The translations under genes were made by a program, and so were the position numbers. From Acidiferrobacterales bacterium (GTDB taxonomy: Bacteria > Pseudomonadota > Gammaproteobacteria > Acidiferrobacterales > Sulfurifustaceae): a DNA stretch of 7,277 bases. The notes beneath the pieces were generated by a model. That model made no database searches and was not told where the DNA came from. It saw only the letters and a program-made list of their open reading frames with translations. Below are positions 1-5,763 of this stretch, piece after piece; the first letter of the stretch is position 1; every line of letters starts with the position of its first letter. Location of the stretch: positions 1 through 7,277 of the forward strand of contig CAKKQL010000051.1 in the NCBI GenBank assembly GCA_919902095.1. Reading direction: 5' to 3'.

Positions 1-778
1 ACATCTTCATCTGCTCGGCGGTGGTGTTCTGCGCCTCGTCGAGGATGATGAACGAACCGTTGAGCGTGCGCCCGCGCATGTACGCCAGTGGCGCGATTTC
101 GATGATGTTCTTTTCCAGCAGCCGCGCCACTTTCTCGAAGCCGAGCATCTCGTGCAGCGCGTCGTACAGCGGCCGCAGGTACGGGTCCACCTTCTGCTCC
201 AGCGCGCCGGGCAGGAACCCGAGGCGCTCGCCCGCCTCCACTACCGGCCGCACGAGGAGGATGCGGCTTACGCGGCTCGCCTCCAGCGCCTCCACGGCTG
301 CCGCCACCGCGAGATAGGTCTTGCCGGTGCCGGCCGGGCCAACGCCGAAGTTGATGTCGTGGGTAAGGATATTACGCACGTACTGGTGCTGGCGCGGACC
401 GCGCGCCTGCACCACGCGCCGCGGGGTACGCAGCGTGGTTTCGCGGTCGGCCGCGTCCGCTTCCGGGGTACGCAGGGCGAATTGCTGCAGCGCCGTGTGC
501 ACGCCCGCGAGCGTGAGGCTGCGATTACCGGCGGTGTCCGCGTAGAGGTCCTGGAGCAGACGCTCGGCGTTGCGGCTTTCCTCGGCCGGTCCGCGGATGC
601 GGAACACGTTGCCGCGGTTGGCGATCTCCACGCCCAGGTATTCCTCGATCTGCTTGAGATGCTCGTCGTGGCTGCCACAAAGCGTGGCCAACCGGCGGTT
701 ATCGGCGGGCAGGAGGCTGAATTCGGTGTGGCGGCGTCGTGCGCTCAATTCGGGATGCAACGGCAAACGGGATGGCAA
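1..778 (-). CDS. phoH: PhoH-family P-loop ATPase (YbeZ), partial at C-terminus
   Basis: The frame codes 259 residues and runs off the left edge. Homologues are about 320-350 residues, so the end is missing. An N-terminal region (residues about 20-100, containing LCG and GVEI-RG) precedes the ATPase domain with Walker A GPAGTGKT at 147-154, the PhoH signatures RPVVEAGERLGFLPG (177-191) and KVDPYLRPLYDAL (196-208), and Walker B FIILDEAQNTT (243-253). In E. coli the homologue YbeZ is encoded beside the ribosome-maturation endonuclease YbeY and is linked to RNA metabolism; its exact role is unsettled. There is no ATG in frame: the first codon after the upstream TGA (779-781) is TTG at 776-778. 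TTG codons beginning at 766, 760 and 748 are alternatives. No clear Shine-Dalgarno is visible. It starts 28 nt after the miaB stop, which suggests co-transcription. Confidence 0.93.
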   Translation of the reverse strand, partial: MPSRLPLHPELSARRRHTEFSLLPADNRRLATLCGSHDEHLKQIEEYLGVEIANRGNVFRIRGPAEESRNAERLLQDLYADTAGNRSLTLAGVHTALQQFALRTPEADAADRETTLRTPRRVVQARGPRQHQYVRNILTHDINFGVGPAGTGKTYLAVAAAVEALEASRVSRILLVRPVVEAGERLGFLPGALEQKVDPYLRPLYDALHEMLGFEKVARLLEKNIIEIAPLAYMRGRTLNGSFIILDEAQNTTAEQMKM

Positions 779-806
779 TCAAGTAGACCGAAAACCCGTC
801 GCCGAA

Positions 807-2156
807 TCAAGCGCGCCGCCGCGCGGGCTCGGAAAGCAGGCGTCCGCGCAGGGAATTGGTGAGCGCCGCGGTGATCTCAACATCGATGAACCGGCCGACG
901 AGGGACTCGTCGTTCGAAGCAAAATTAACCACGCGGTTGTTCTCGCTGCGGCCGCAGAGTTCGCTCGGGTCCATGCGCGAGGGGCCCTCCACCAGGATGC
1001 GCTGCGCCGTGCCGACCATCCGGCGGCTGATGGCGGCGGCATGGGTGTTGTTGATCTGCTGCAACCGCTGCAGGCGCTCGCGCTTCACTGCCTCCGGGGT
1101 GTCGTCGGCCAGTGCGGCGGCGGGCGTGTTCGGACGCGAGCTGTAAACGAAACTGAACGAGCTGTCGAAGCGCAGCTCCTCGATGAGCGCCAGCGTGGCG
1201 GCGAAATCGTCCCCGGTTTCGCCCGGGAAGCCGACGATGAAATCCGCCGTGAGGCTGATGTCCGGCCGCACCGCGCGCAGTCCTTGCACCTTCGCCTTGT
1301 ACTCGGCCACGGTATGGCCGCGCTTCATGAGTGCCAGAATCCGGTCCGAACCGCTTTGCACCGGCAGGTGCAGGTGGCTGGCGAGCTTGTCCACCTCGGC
1401 GTAGGCGGCGAGCAGACGGTCGTCGAACACCTGCGGATGCGAGGTCATGAAGCGGATGCGTCCGATGCCGTCGATCTCGGCCAGATAGCGGATGAGCAGC
1501 GCGAGGTCGGCGGTCGAACCATCGTGGCACCGGCCGCGATAGGCATTGACGTTCTGTCCCAGCAGAATCACCTCGCGCACGCCGTTCCCGGCCAGGTGCG
1601 CCACCTCGGCGATTACGTCGTCGAACGGCCGCGAGAACTCCTCGCCACGGGTGAACGGCACCACGCAATAGGTGCAGTACTTGCTGCAACCTTCCATGAT
1701 GGATACGGATGCGCGCACCCCCGCGACGCGCGGCACCGGCAACCGGTCGAACTTCTCGATCTCGGGGAACGACACGTCCACGGCGGGCCTGTGCGTGGCC
1801 AGCGCCTGGTCGAGCAGCTGCGGCAAGCGGTGCAGCGTCTGCGGTCCGAACACCAGGTCCACGAACGGTGCGCGCTTCACGAGCGCCGTCCCTTCCTGCG
1901 AGGCGACGCAGCCGCCGACGCCGATAACCAGGTCGGGCCGCGCCTGCTTGAGCAGCCGCCAGAAGCCGAGCTGGGTGAAGACCTTGTCCTGCGCCTTCTC
2001 GCGAATCGAGCAGGTATTGAGCAACAGCACGTCGGCCTGCGACGGATCGTCGGTGAGTTCCAGGCCGTGCGAGGCCGCGAGCACATCCGCCATGCGGGCG
2101 GAGTCGTACTCGTTCATCTGACAGCCGAAAGTCTTGATGTGCAGCTTGCGCGGCAT
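807..2156 (-). CDS. miaB: MiaB, tRNA-2-methylthio-N6-dimethylallyladenosine synthase
   Basis: This radical-SAM methylthiotransferase converts i6A37 to ms2i6A37 in tRNAs reading codons that begin with U, using two [4Fe-4S] clusters. The 449-residue product starts [19 protein letters not shown], as in E. coli MiaB. The N-terminal UPF0004 domain carries cluster cysteines C12, C49 and C83. The radical-SAM motif is C157-x3-C161-x2-C164 ([10 protein letters not shown]), the same numbering as in E. coli. Further family blocks are [11 protein letters not shown] (198-208), MTSHP and [11 protein letters not shown], followed by a TRAM domain from about residue 380. I chose ATG at 2154-2156 because its N-terminus matches the family; an in-frame TTG at 2178-2180 would add eight residues and is less likely. 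A TAGAAT hexamer lies only 11 nt upstream and there is no Shine-Dalgarno, so a very short or absent leader is possible. phoH follows at 28 nt. Confidence 0.97.
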   Translation of the reverse strand: MPRKLHIKTFGCQMNEYDSARMADVLAASHGLELTDDPSQADVLLLNTCSIREKAQDKVFTQLGFWRLLKQARPDLVIGVGGCVASQEGTALVKRAPFVDLVFGPQTLHRLPQLLDQALATHRPAVDVSFPEIEKFDRLPVPRVAGVRASVSIMEGCSKYCTYCVVPFTRGEEFSRPFDDVIAEVAHLAGNGVREVILLGQNVNAYRGRCHDGSTADLALLIRYLAEIDGIGRIRFMTSHPQVFDDRLLAAYAEVDKLASHLHLPVQSGSDRILALMKRGHTVAEYKAKVQGLRAVRPDISLTADFIVGFPGETGDDFAATLALIEELRFDSSFSFVYSSRPNTPAAALADDTPEAVKRERLQRLQQINNTHAAAISRRMVGTAQRILVEGPSRMDPSELCGRSENNRVVNFASNDESLVGRFIDVEITAALTNSLRGRLLSEPARRRA

Positions 2157-2167
2157 GGAGGCGCCGC

Positions 2168-2173
2168 ATTCTA
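2168..2173 (-). promoter_or_regulatory. Candidate -10 element for miaB-phoH
   Basis: The minus strand reads TAGAAT (5 of 6 to TATAAT), ending 11 nt before the miaB ATG. I see no good -35 hexamer at 16-18 nt spacing. If used, transcription would begin within a few nucleotides of the ATG. The intrinsic terminator at 2287-2322 isolates miaB from the upstream gene, so some promoter is needed in 2157-2286. Confidence 0.4.
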
Positions 2174-2286
2174 CCGCCAAACCCGGGGGACCGGATAATC
2201 ACCCTGCAAACGCGGGAAAATCAGTGGAGACGTCGGCCGCCGCTCCTGCGCATCCTGCGCGCGGCATTCACACGTCCCTGTACATT

Positions 2287-2322
2287 AAAAAAAACGCGCG
2301 GACGGGGTGATCCGTCCGCGCG
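2287..2322 (-). terminator. Strong intrinsic terminator after the 53-aa gene
   Basis: On the minus strand a perfect 11-bp GC-rich stem (CGCGCGGACGG at 2312-2322 pairing with 2295-2305) closes a 6-nt loop (ATCACC). It is followed at once by eight T residues (2287-2294). It begins 26 nt past the stop codon of the small gene at 2349-2510, so it ends that transcript and separates it from miaB. Confidence 0.95.
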
Positions 2323-2348
2323 CAGTACCGCATCGGCCTTCAGGAAAT

Positions 2349-2510
2349 TTACCGGTTCGTGCTGCTGAGCGGCGGGACGATGGCCAGCAGCACCGCTCCC
2401 AGCGACAGCAGAAACAGGAACAGGGTGTTGTCGAGAATCAGCGAGTACGACGACGCCATAAACGTGATCAGCGACGGCGTTCCGATCCAAAGACCCAGCT
2501 TGATGAACAT
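2349..2510 (-). CDS. Small hydrophobic protein, 53 aa, unknown function
   Basis: I do not recognise this protein. The ORF runs from ATG (2508-2510) to TAA (2349-2351). Its N-terminus is MFIKLGLWIGTPSLI and it ends PPLSSTNR. Two hydrophobic stretches, residues about 5-26 and 30-45 (LFLFLLSLGAVLLAIV), are separated by D27-N28-T29. The only charges are K4, D27 and R53, so a membrane hairpin with both ends in the cytoplasm fits the positive-inside rule. There is no signal-peptidase site I would trust. Support that it is a gene comes from its signals: a full-consensus AGGAGGT five nt before the ATG, a candidate sigma70 promoter at 2642-2670, and a strong terminator just downstream. It is therefore a stand-alone transcription unit. 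A toxin-like or membrane-complex accessory peptide is possible, but nothing in the sequence decides this. Confidence 0.8.
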   Translation of the reverse strand: MFIKLGLWIGTPSLITFMASSYSLILDNTLFLFLLSLGAVLLAIVPPLSSTNR

Positions 2511-2515
2511 GGCAT

Positions 2516-2522
2516 ACCTCCT
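2516..2522 (-). promoter_or_regulatory. Consensus Shine-Dalgarno of the 53-aa gene
   Basis: AGGAGGT, inside GAGGAGGT, sits five nt before the ATG at 2508-2510. It is the best ribosome binding site in the window. Another ATG at 2513-2515 is out of frame and abuts the site, so it is not a credible start. The site decides the start of the small gene. Confidence 0.88.
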
Positions 2523-2841
2523 CAATGTTTCCTGCGGGACGGCCGCTTCGGATTCAGTCCGTGCGCGGCGTTCGTGCTTCCTGCATCCGGGCCGGAGCCC
2601 GCTTTCCCTGCATCCCGCGATTTTCCCTCTGTACGATCCTGATTCTTGACGACGAATGCCCGCGTCTCAAGCCAAAACCGACATGAGGCGAACGGCCGAG
2701 GACAACCGGCGCGGTAGCAGATTGGTAAAAATGATTTCCGGCAGCGGGCGCGCCAAAACGACCGACGAGCGGCAGGCGCGTGGCCGTAACCATGGAGATC
2801 GGGAAGCGGGAACTGCGGTGGTTGCGAAACTCGCTGGCGCG
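2523..2841. other. Gene-free gap between methyltransferase and 53-aa gene
   Basis: I find no convincing coding region here. A 79-codon minus-strand frame starting at 2793 lacks a ribosome binding site and recognisable content, and it runs through the leader of the small gene. The gap holds a candidate promoter (2642-2670). Downstream of it, a leader of about 120 nt has a repeated GCAGG-AA core: minus-strand GGATGCAGGGAAAGC near 2601-2615, GGATGCAGGAAGC at 2576-2588, and a weaker GCAGGAAAC at 2527-2535. A short hairpin, CGGGC/GCCCG, lies near 2589-2602. No intrinsic terminator is evident after the methyltransferase stop. Confidence 0.6.
2642..2670 (-). promoter_or_regulatory. Candidate sigma70 promoter of the 53-aa gene
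   Basis: The minus strand has TTGAGA (2665-2670; 5 of 6 to TTGACA), a 17-bp spacer and AAGAAT (2642-2647; 4 of 6 to TATAAT). Initiation near 2635 would give a leader of about 120-125 nt. The spacing is ideal but the -10 element is imperfect. Confidence 0.45.
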
Positions 2842-3639
2842 TCAGGCGACGCCGGTCTGGAAGCCGTCATGGTGCAGACGCGCTTCCGCCAGCCGGCAAT
2901 ACTCCGGCGCGAGTTCGATACCGATGTAGCTGCGCCCGAGTTGCCTCGCGACCAGCGCGGTCGTGCCCGAGCCCATGAAGGGATCGAGTACGACCTCGGC
3001 GGTGGTGGCGCCGATGATGCGCTCGACAAGCTCGACCGGAAACGGCGCCGGGTGCGGGTTGCCCGATTCCTGGGTGAATTCCCAGACATCGCCATGGCTG
3101 TTCGCCTGCGGCGCCAGCCTGAACCTCGGCTTGGCGATGAGATAAATCACTTCATAGGTCGGAAGAAAATAGCCGGCGTTGAAGTTGATCCCGCCCTTCC
3201 GCTTCCAGATGATGATCTGGCGCAGCGGAAATCCCTGGACGATATCCTGCCGGTCCTGTAGCAGGCCACCCTGCACCCGCCACTTGTGGTTGTAGAAGAT
3301 CGCGCCGTCTTGCTTGAGCAGGCGCAGCATCTGAGTCAGACACGCGCGCTGCCAACGAACATAATCCGCGTGCGGCATGCAGTCATCGTGCTGGGCATAA
3401 CCGTGCAGCAGCCCGGCACTGGGCCACTTGCCGCCACGGCCGTCTTTCATGCCGTTGCCGGTGCTGTTCTTCAGATTGTACGGCGGCGAGGTCACGACCA
3501 GGTCCACGCTCTCCGCCGGCATCTGCGCCATCACCTCCAGGCAGTCGCCGCAGATCAGCTGGTTCAGAAACGGATCGATGGCCGTCGCCTGCTCCGCGTC
3601 GGTTGCCGATTTTCCTGATTCCGGATCACGCTTCGTCAT
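2842..3639 (-). CDS. Solitary DNA amino-methyltransferase (N6-adenine or N4-cytosine, beta class)
   Basis: This enzyme transfers a methyl group from S-adenosylmethionine to the exocyclic amino group of adenine or cytosine in DNA. The 265-residue product has catalytic motif IV TSPPYN at 50-55, after the usual GDCLEVM and SVDLVV lead-in. The SAM-binding motif I, DPFMGSGTT, is at 219-227 and motif II (IGIEL) at 239-243. Motif IV before motif I is the beta-class order. NPHPAPFP at 194-201 is the motif X-like segment. The SPPY form occurs in both N4-cytosine and N6-adenine enzymes, so the target base and site cannot be read here. I chose ATG at 3637-3639; a TTG two codons upstream (3645) is the alternative. 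No restriction endonuclease lies beside it, so it looks like an orphan regulatory or remnant enzyme. It follows tRNA-Met, a common insertion neighbourhood, but no integrase or attachment repeat is visible. Confidence 0.92.
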   Translation of the reverse strand: MTKRDPESGKSATDAEQATAIDPFLNQLICGDCLEVMAQMPAESVDLVVTSPPYNLKNSTGNGMKDGRGGKWPSAGLLHGYAQHDDCMPHADYVRWQRACLTQMLRLLKQDGAIFYNHKWRVQGGLLQDRQDIVQGFPLRQIIIWKRKGGINFNAGYFLPTYEVIYLIAKPRFRLAPQANSHGDVWEFTQESGNPHPAPFPVELVERIIGATTAEVVLDPFMGSGTTALVARQLGRSYIGIELAPEYCRLAEARLHHDGFQTGVA

Positions 3640-3725
3640 GGTCAACGACTCGCGGGGAAGGTTGCCGGTTGTCTGCCGGAACTGACAGCGGCACGTCCCG
3701 GCCGGTGTCGGACGAATGCCCCCAG

Positions 3726-3754
3726 ATTCTAGGAAACCGGCAGGCCGCTGGCCA
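3726..3754 (-). promoter_or_regulatory. Weak candidate promoter of the methyltransferase
   Basis: The minus strand has TGGCCA (3749-3754; 4 of 6), a 17-bp spacer and TAGAAT (3726-3731; 5 of 6), just past the 3' end of the tRNA. It would give a leader of about 80 nt. The -35 element is poor, and read-through from the tRNA is equally possible because I see no intrinsic terminator between the two genes. Confidence 0.3.
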
Positions 3755-3762
3755 GAAGGAAA

Positions 3763-3839
3763 TGGTGGCTAGGGGCGGGGTCGAACCGCCGACCTCAGCA
3801 TTATGAGTGCCGCGCTCTAACCAGCTGAGCTACCTAGCC
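3763..3839 (-). tRNA. tRNA-Met (CAU), elongator
   Basis: A full cloverleaf of 77 nt can be drawn. It has a perfect 7-bp acceptor stem GGCTAGG/CCTAGCC, D stem GCTC/GAGC, and anticodon stem CGGCA/TGCTG with one G-T pair. The anticodon loop is CTCATAA with CAT at 3803-3805. The variable loop is AGGTC, the T stem GGCGG/CCGCC and the T loop TTCGACC, with discriminator A and an encoded CCA. The paired first base (G1-C72) excludes the bacterial initiator, whose position 1 is unpaired. The 5' half (GGCTA-GTAGCTCAG-TGGTTAGAGC) resembles E. coli elongator tRNA-Met more than tRNA-Ile2, which shares the CAU anticodon through lysidine. I therefore favour Met, but Ile2 is not fully excluded by eye. Confidence 0.93.
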
Positions 3840-3847
3840 ATAAACCA

Positions 3848-3931
3848 GAGAAAAGATAAAAGAGGAAAGAGAAAACCCTGGCTGAAAGGCCGGTCATTCT
3901 ACCTTTTCTCTTTCCTCTTTTCACTTTTCTC
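3848..3931. repeat. 28-bp purine/pyrimidine inverted repeat
   Basis: The left arm (3848-3875), almost all A and G, pairs with the pyrimidine-rich right arm (3904-3931) at 26 of 28 positions; the two mismatches are adjacent. The arms enclose a 28-nt GC-richer loop (3876-3903). It fills the gap between the ychF stop (3937-3939) and the tRNA 5' end (3839). It does not look like a standard intrinsic terminator, because the stem is A/T-rich and no free T tract follows it. Confidence 0.9.
3896..3924 (-). promoter_or_regulatory. Candidate promoter of tRNA-Met
   Basis: The minus strand has GTGAAA (3919-3924; 4 of 6), a 17-bp spacer and TAGAAT (3896-3901; 5 of 6). The -35 lies inside the right arm of the inverted repeat and covers the arm's two mismatched positions; the -10 lies in its loop. 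Initiation near 3889 would give a precursor leader of about 50 nt. Confidence 0.4.
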
Positions 3932-3936
3932 CGCCG

Positions 3937-5028
3937 TCATACATTAAACCGGAAGTGCATGACGTCACCGTCCTGCACCACGTAGTCCTTGCCCTCGAGC
4001 CGCAGCTTGCCGGCATCGCGCGCGCCGGCCTCGCCCTTGCACTTGAGGTAGTCATCATAGGCGATGACCTCGGCGCGGATGAAACCGTGTTCGAAATCCG
4101 TATGAATCACGCCCGCCGCCTGCGGCGCATGCGCGCCCTGGCGCACGGTCCAGGCGCGCACTTCCTTCGGGCCGACGGTGAAAAAGGTCAGCAACCCCAG
4201 CAGCCCGTAACCGGCGCGGATGACGCGGTTCAGGCCCGGCTCGTCCAGCCCCATGTCGGCGAGGAAGGCCTTTTTCTCTTCGTCGCTCATGTCGGCGAGC
4301 TCCATCTCGATGGCCGCCGACACCGGCACCACCGGCGCCTGCTCCTGCTGCGCGCGCTGGCGCACTGCGTCGAGATAGGGATTATTCGCAAATCCCGTTT
4401 CGCTCACGTTGGCGATGTACATGAGCGGCTTGTCGGTGAGCAGGCACAGCGGCCGGAGCAGCAGATGCTCCTCGGCGCTCAGTTTGAGGCCGCGCACCGG
4501 CAAGCCCTGATCGAGTTGGGCGCGCACTCGCACCAGCAGCTCGCGCAGCTTGGCCTCGTCCTTGCCGCCGGCCTTGGCGCCTTTGTCCGCACGCGCCATC
4601 CCCTTTTCCACGGACTCCAGATCGGCAAGCGCGAGCTCGGTGTTGATGGTCTCGATATCGGCGATGGGATTGACGCGGCCGGCCACGTGCACCACGTTCT
4701 CGTCCTCGAAGCAGCGCACCACGTGGGCGATGGCATCCACCTCGCGGATGTGGGCCAGAAACTTGTTACCGAGGCCCTCGCCCTTCGACGCGCCGGCGAC
4801 GAGACCGGCGATGTCCACGAACTCGATGGCGGTCGGGAGGATTTTCTCGGGCTTGGCGACCGCCGCGAGCTCGTGCAGGCGCGGGTCTGGCACCTCGACG
4901 ATGCCGACGTGCGGATCGATGGTGCAGAACGGATAGTTCTCGGCCGGAATGCCGGCCTTGGTCAGCGCGTTGAAGAGCGTGGACTTGCCGACGTTGGGCA
5001 AGCCGACAATACCGCATTTAAAACCCAT
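3937..5028 (-). CDS. ychF: YchF/OLA1-type ribosome-associated ATPase
   Basis: YchF belongs to the Obg-related TRAFAC family but prefers ATP. It binds ribosomes and in E. coli dampens the oxidative-stress response. The product is 363 residues, exactly the E. coli length. It has the P-loop GLPNVGKST (9-17), FCTIDPHVG (35-43, G2 region), DIAGLV with [10 protein letters not shown] (72-88, switch II), H114 in the NVVHVAG segment (the histidine implicated in hydrolysis), ANVSE (206-210) in place of a GTPase NKxD as expected for the family, NRVIRAGY and a C-terminal TGS domain (about 278-361) ending [11 protein letters not shown]. The ATG is fixed by the family start [16 protein letters not shown]. 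The Shine-Dalgarno is weak: only a GAG about 10 nt upstream. pth lies upstream across a repeat-filled 132-bp gap; tRNA-Met lies downstream. Confidence 0.98.
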   Translation of the reverse strand: MGFKCGIVGLPNVGKSTLFNALTKAGIPAENYPFCTIDPHVGIVEVPDPRLHELAAVAKPEKILPTAIEFVDIAGLVAGASKGEGLGNKFLAHIREVDAIAHVVRCFEDENVVHVAGRVNPIADIETINTELALADLESVEKGMARADKGAKAGGKDEAKLRELLVRVRAQLDQGLPVRGLKLSAEEHLLLRPLCLLTDKPLMYIANVSETGFANNPYLDAVRQRAQQEQAPVVPVSAAIEMELADMSDEEKKAFLADMGLDEPGLNRVIRAGYGLLGLLTFFTVGPKEVRAWTVRQGAHAPQAAGVIHTDFEHGFIRAEVIAYDDYLKCKGEAGARDAGKLRLEGKDYVVQDGDVMHFRFNV

Positions 5029-5048
5029 TGAGGAATCTCGAAAAAATT

Positions 5049-5163
5049 TGAATGGACAGGATTAACAGGATTTACAGGATTTACAGGATTAAGTCGAAAA
5101 CCGGTCTTTGTGATTTTTTACTGGATTTCTAATCCTGTTAATCCTGTAAATCCTGTCTATTCA
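5049..5163. repeat. Inverted array of 9-bp ACAGGATTW units
   Basis: On the plus strand four tandem ACAGGATTW units (5056-5091) face three inverted units (5131-5157) across about 40 nt. The outer flanks are also inverted copies: TGAATGGACAGGATT at 5049-5063 and its reverse complement at 5149-5163, 14 of 15 identical. The right outer end contains the pth stop codon (5161-5163). In RNA it could fold into a long hairpin in several registers because the units can slip by 9 nt. It fills the pth-ychF gap and has no T tract marking it as an intrinsic terminator. I recall similar GGATTTACAGG arrays between genes in other bacteria, but cannot verify that here. Confidence 0.92.
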
Positions 5164-5742
5164 CTTATTTGTGTGTGCGTGCAGCGCGTTCATGGCGCGC
5201 GTGAATTCGCCGTGCACGATATCGGCCAGATGTTGCTGCGCGCGCGCGATGGCGTCGTCGAGCAACGCCTGCTCCGCCTTCGGCGCCTTGCGGAGCACGT
5301 ACGACACGACCTGCGCCGCCGATCCCGGGTGGCCGATGCCGAGGCGCAGGCGCGCGTAGTCGCCGGTGCCGAGCTTCTCGGTCACGTCGCTCAGGCCGTT
5401 GTGGCCGCCATCGCCGCCGCCGATCTTGAGCCGCACGGCACCGGGCGGGATATCGAGTTCGTCGTGCACCACGAGGATTTCCGCCGGCGGGATTTTGTAG
5501 AAGCGCGCGAGCTTCGCGACCGACTCGCCTGAGTGGTTCATGAAGGTCATGGGCTTGAGCAGCCAGACTTCCTTGCCGCCGACCGCGAGCCGGCCGGCGT
5601 CGCCGTTGAAGCGCGACTCGTGCCGGAGCACACTGCCGGCCAGCAGGGCGTCCAGAAAACGGAACCCGGCGTTGTGCCGGGTGTCCGCGTACTCCGCGCC
5701 CGGGTTGCCCAGGCCGACAATCAGGGAAATTCCCGGCGCCAT
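5161..5742 (-). CDS. pth: Peptidyl-tRNA hydrolase
   Basis: Pth cleaves the ester bond of peptidyl-tRNAs released from stalled ribosomes, recycling tRNA. The product is 193 residues against 194 in E. coli. Active-site residues are present: N13 in GLGNPG, H23 in TRHNAGF (catalytic base), N69 in KPMTFMNHSG, D94 in VVHDELDIPPG and N115 in GGHNGL. The start ATG at 5740-5742 gives MAPGISLIVGLGNPG, a normal N-terminus. No Shine-Dalgarno is visible in the 21-nt gap after rplY, so translation may depend on coupling to rplY. The TGA stop lies within the outer arm of the inverted repeat at 5049-5163, but the protein is of normal length and not visibly truncated. Confidence 0.98.
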   Translation of the reverse strand: MAPGISLIVGLGNPGAEYADTRHNAGFRFLDALLAGSVLRHESRFNGDAGRLAVGGKEVWLLKPMTFMNHSGESVAKLARFYKIPPAEILVVHDELDIPPGAVRLKIGGGDGGHNGLSDVTEKLGTGDYARLRLGIGHPGSAAQVVSYVLRKAPKAEQALLDDAIARAQQHLADIVHGEFTRAMNALHAHTNK

Positions 5743-5763
5743 GACGGCGGCAAGGGCCGGGCG

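Noticed and set aside
570..2198. Plus-strand open frame of 542 codons
   Set aside because: It lies antisense to miaB and the start of phoH, both certain by motif. Its product is Arg/His/Gly-rich with no recognisable domain, typical of an opposite-strand frame in GC-rich DNA.
2221..2490. Minus-strand 89-codon frame
   Set aside because: It overlaps the 53-aa gene in another frame and reads through the intrinsic terminator; it has no ribosome binding site, whereas the 53-aa frame has a perfect one.
2554..2793. Minus-strand 79-codon frame after the methyltransferase
   Set aside because: No Shine-Dalgarno, no hydrophobic or domain pattern, and it overlaps the likely promoter and leader of the small gene.
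3763..3839. tRNA-Ile2 (CAU with lysidine) as the tRNA identity
   Set aside because: The D-arm and acceptor sequence follow elongator tRNA-Met more closely, though a covariance-model score would settle it.
3640..3847. A tRNA-anchored genomic island carrying the methyltransferase
   Set aside because: No integrase, no repeated tRNA 3' end as an attachment site and no cargo beyond two genes; adjacency alone is not enough.
3955..5031. Plus-strand open frame of 358 codons
   Set aside because: It mirrors ychF almost exactly; an antisense frame kept open by the GC-rich codon use of the real gene.
5110..5532. Plus-strand frame beginning with NPVNPVNPV repeats
   Set aside because: The repeats are translated ACAGGATTW units and the remainder is antisense to pth.
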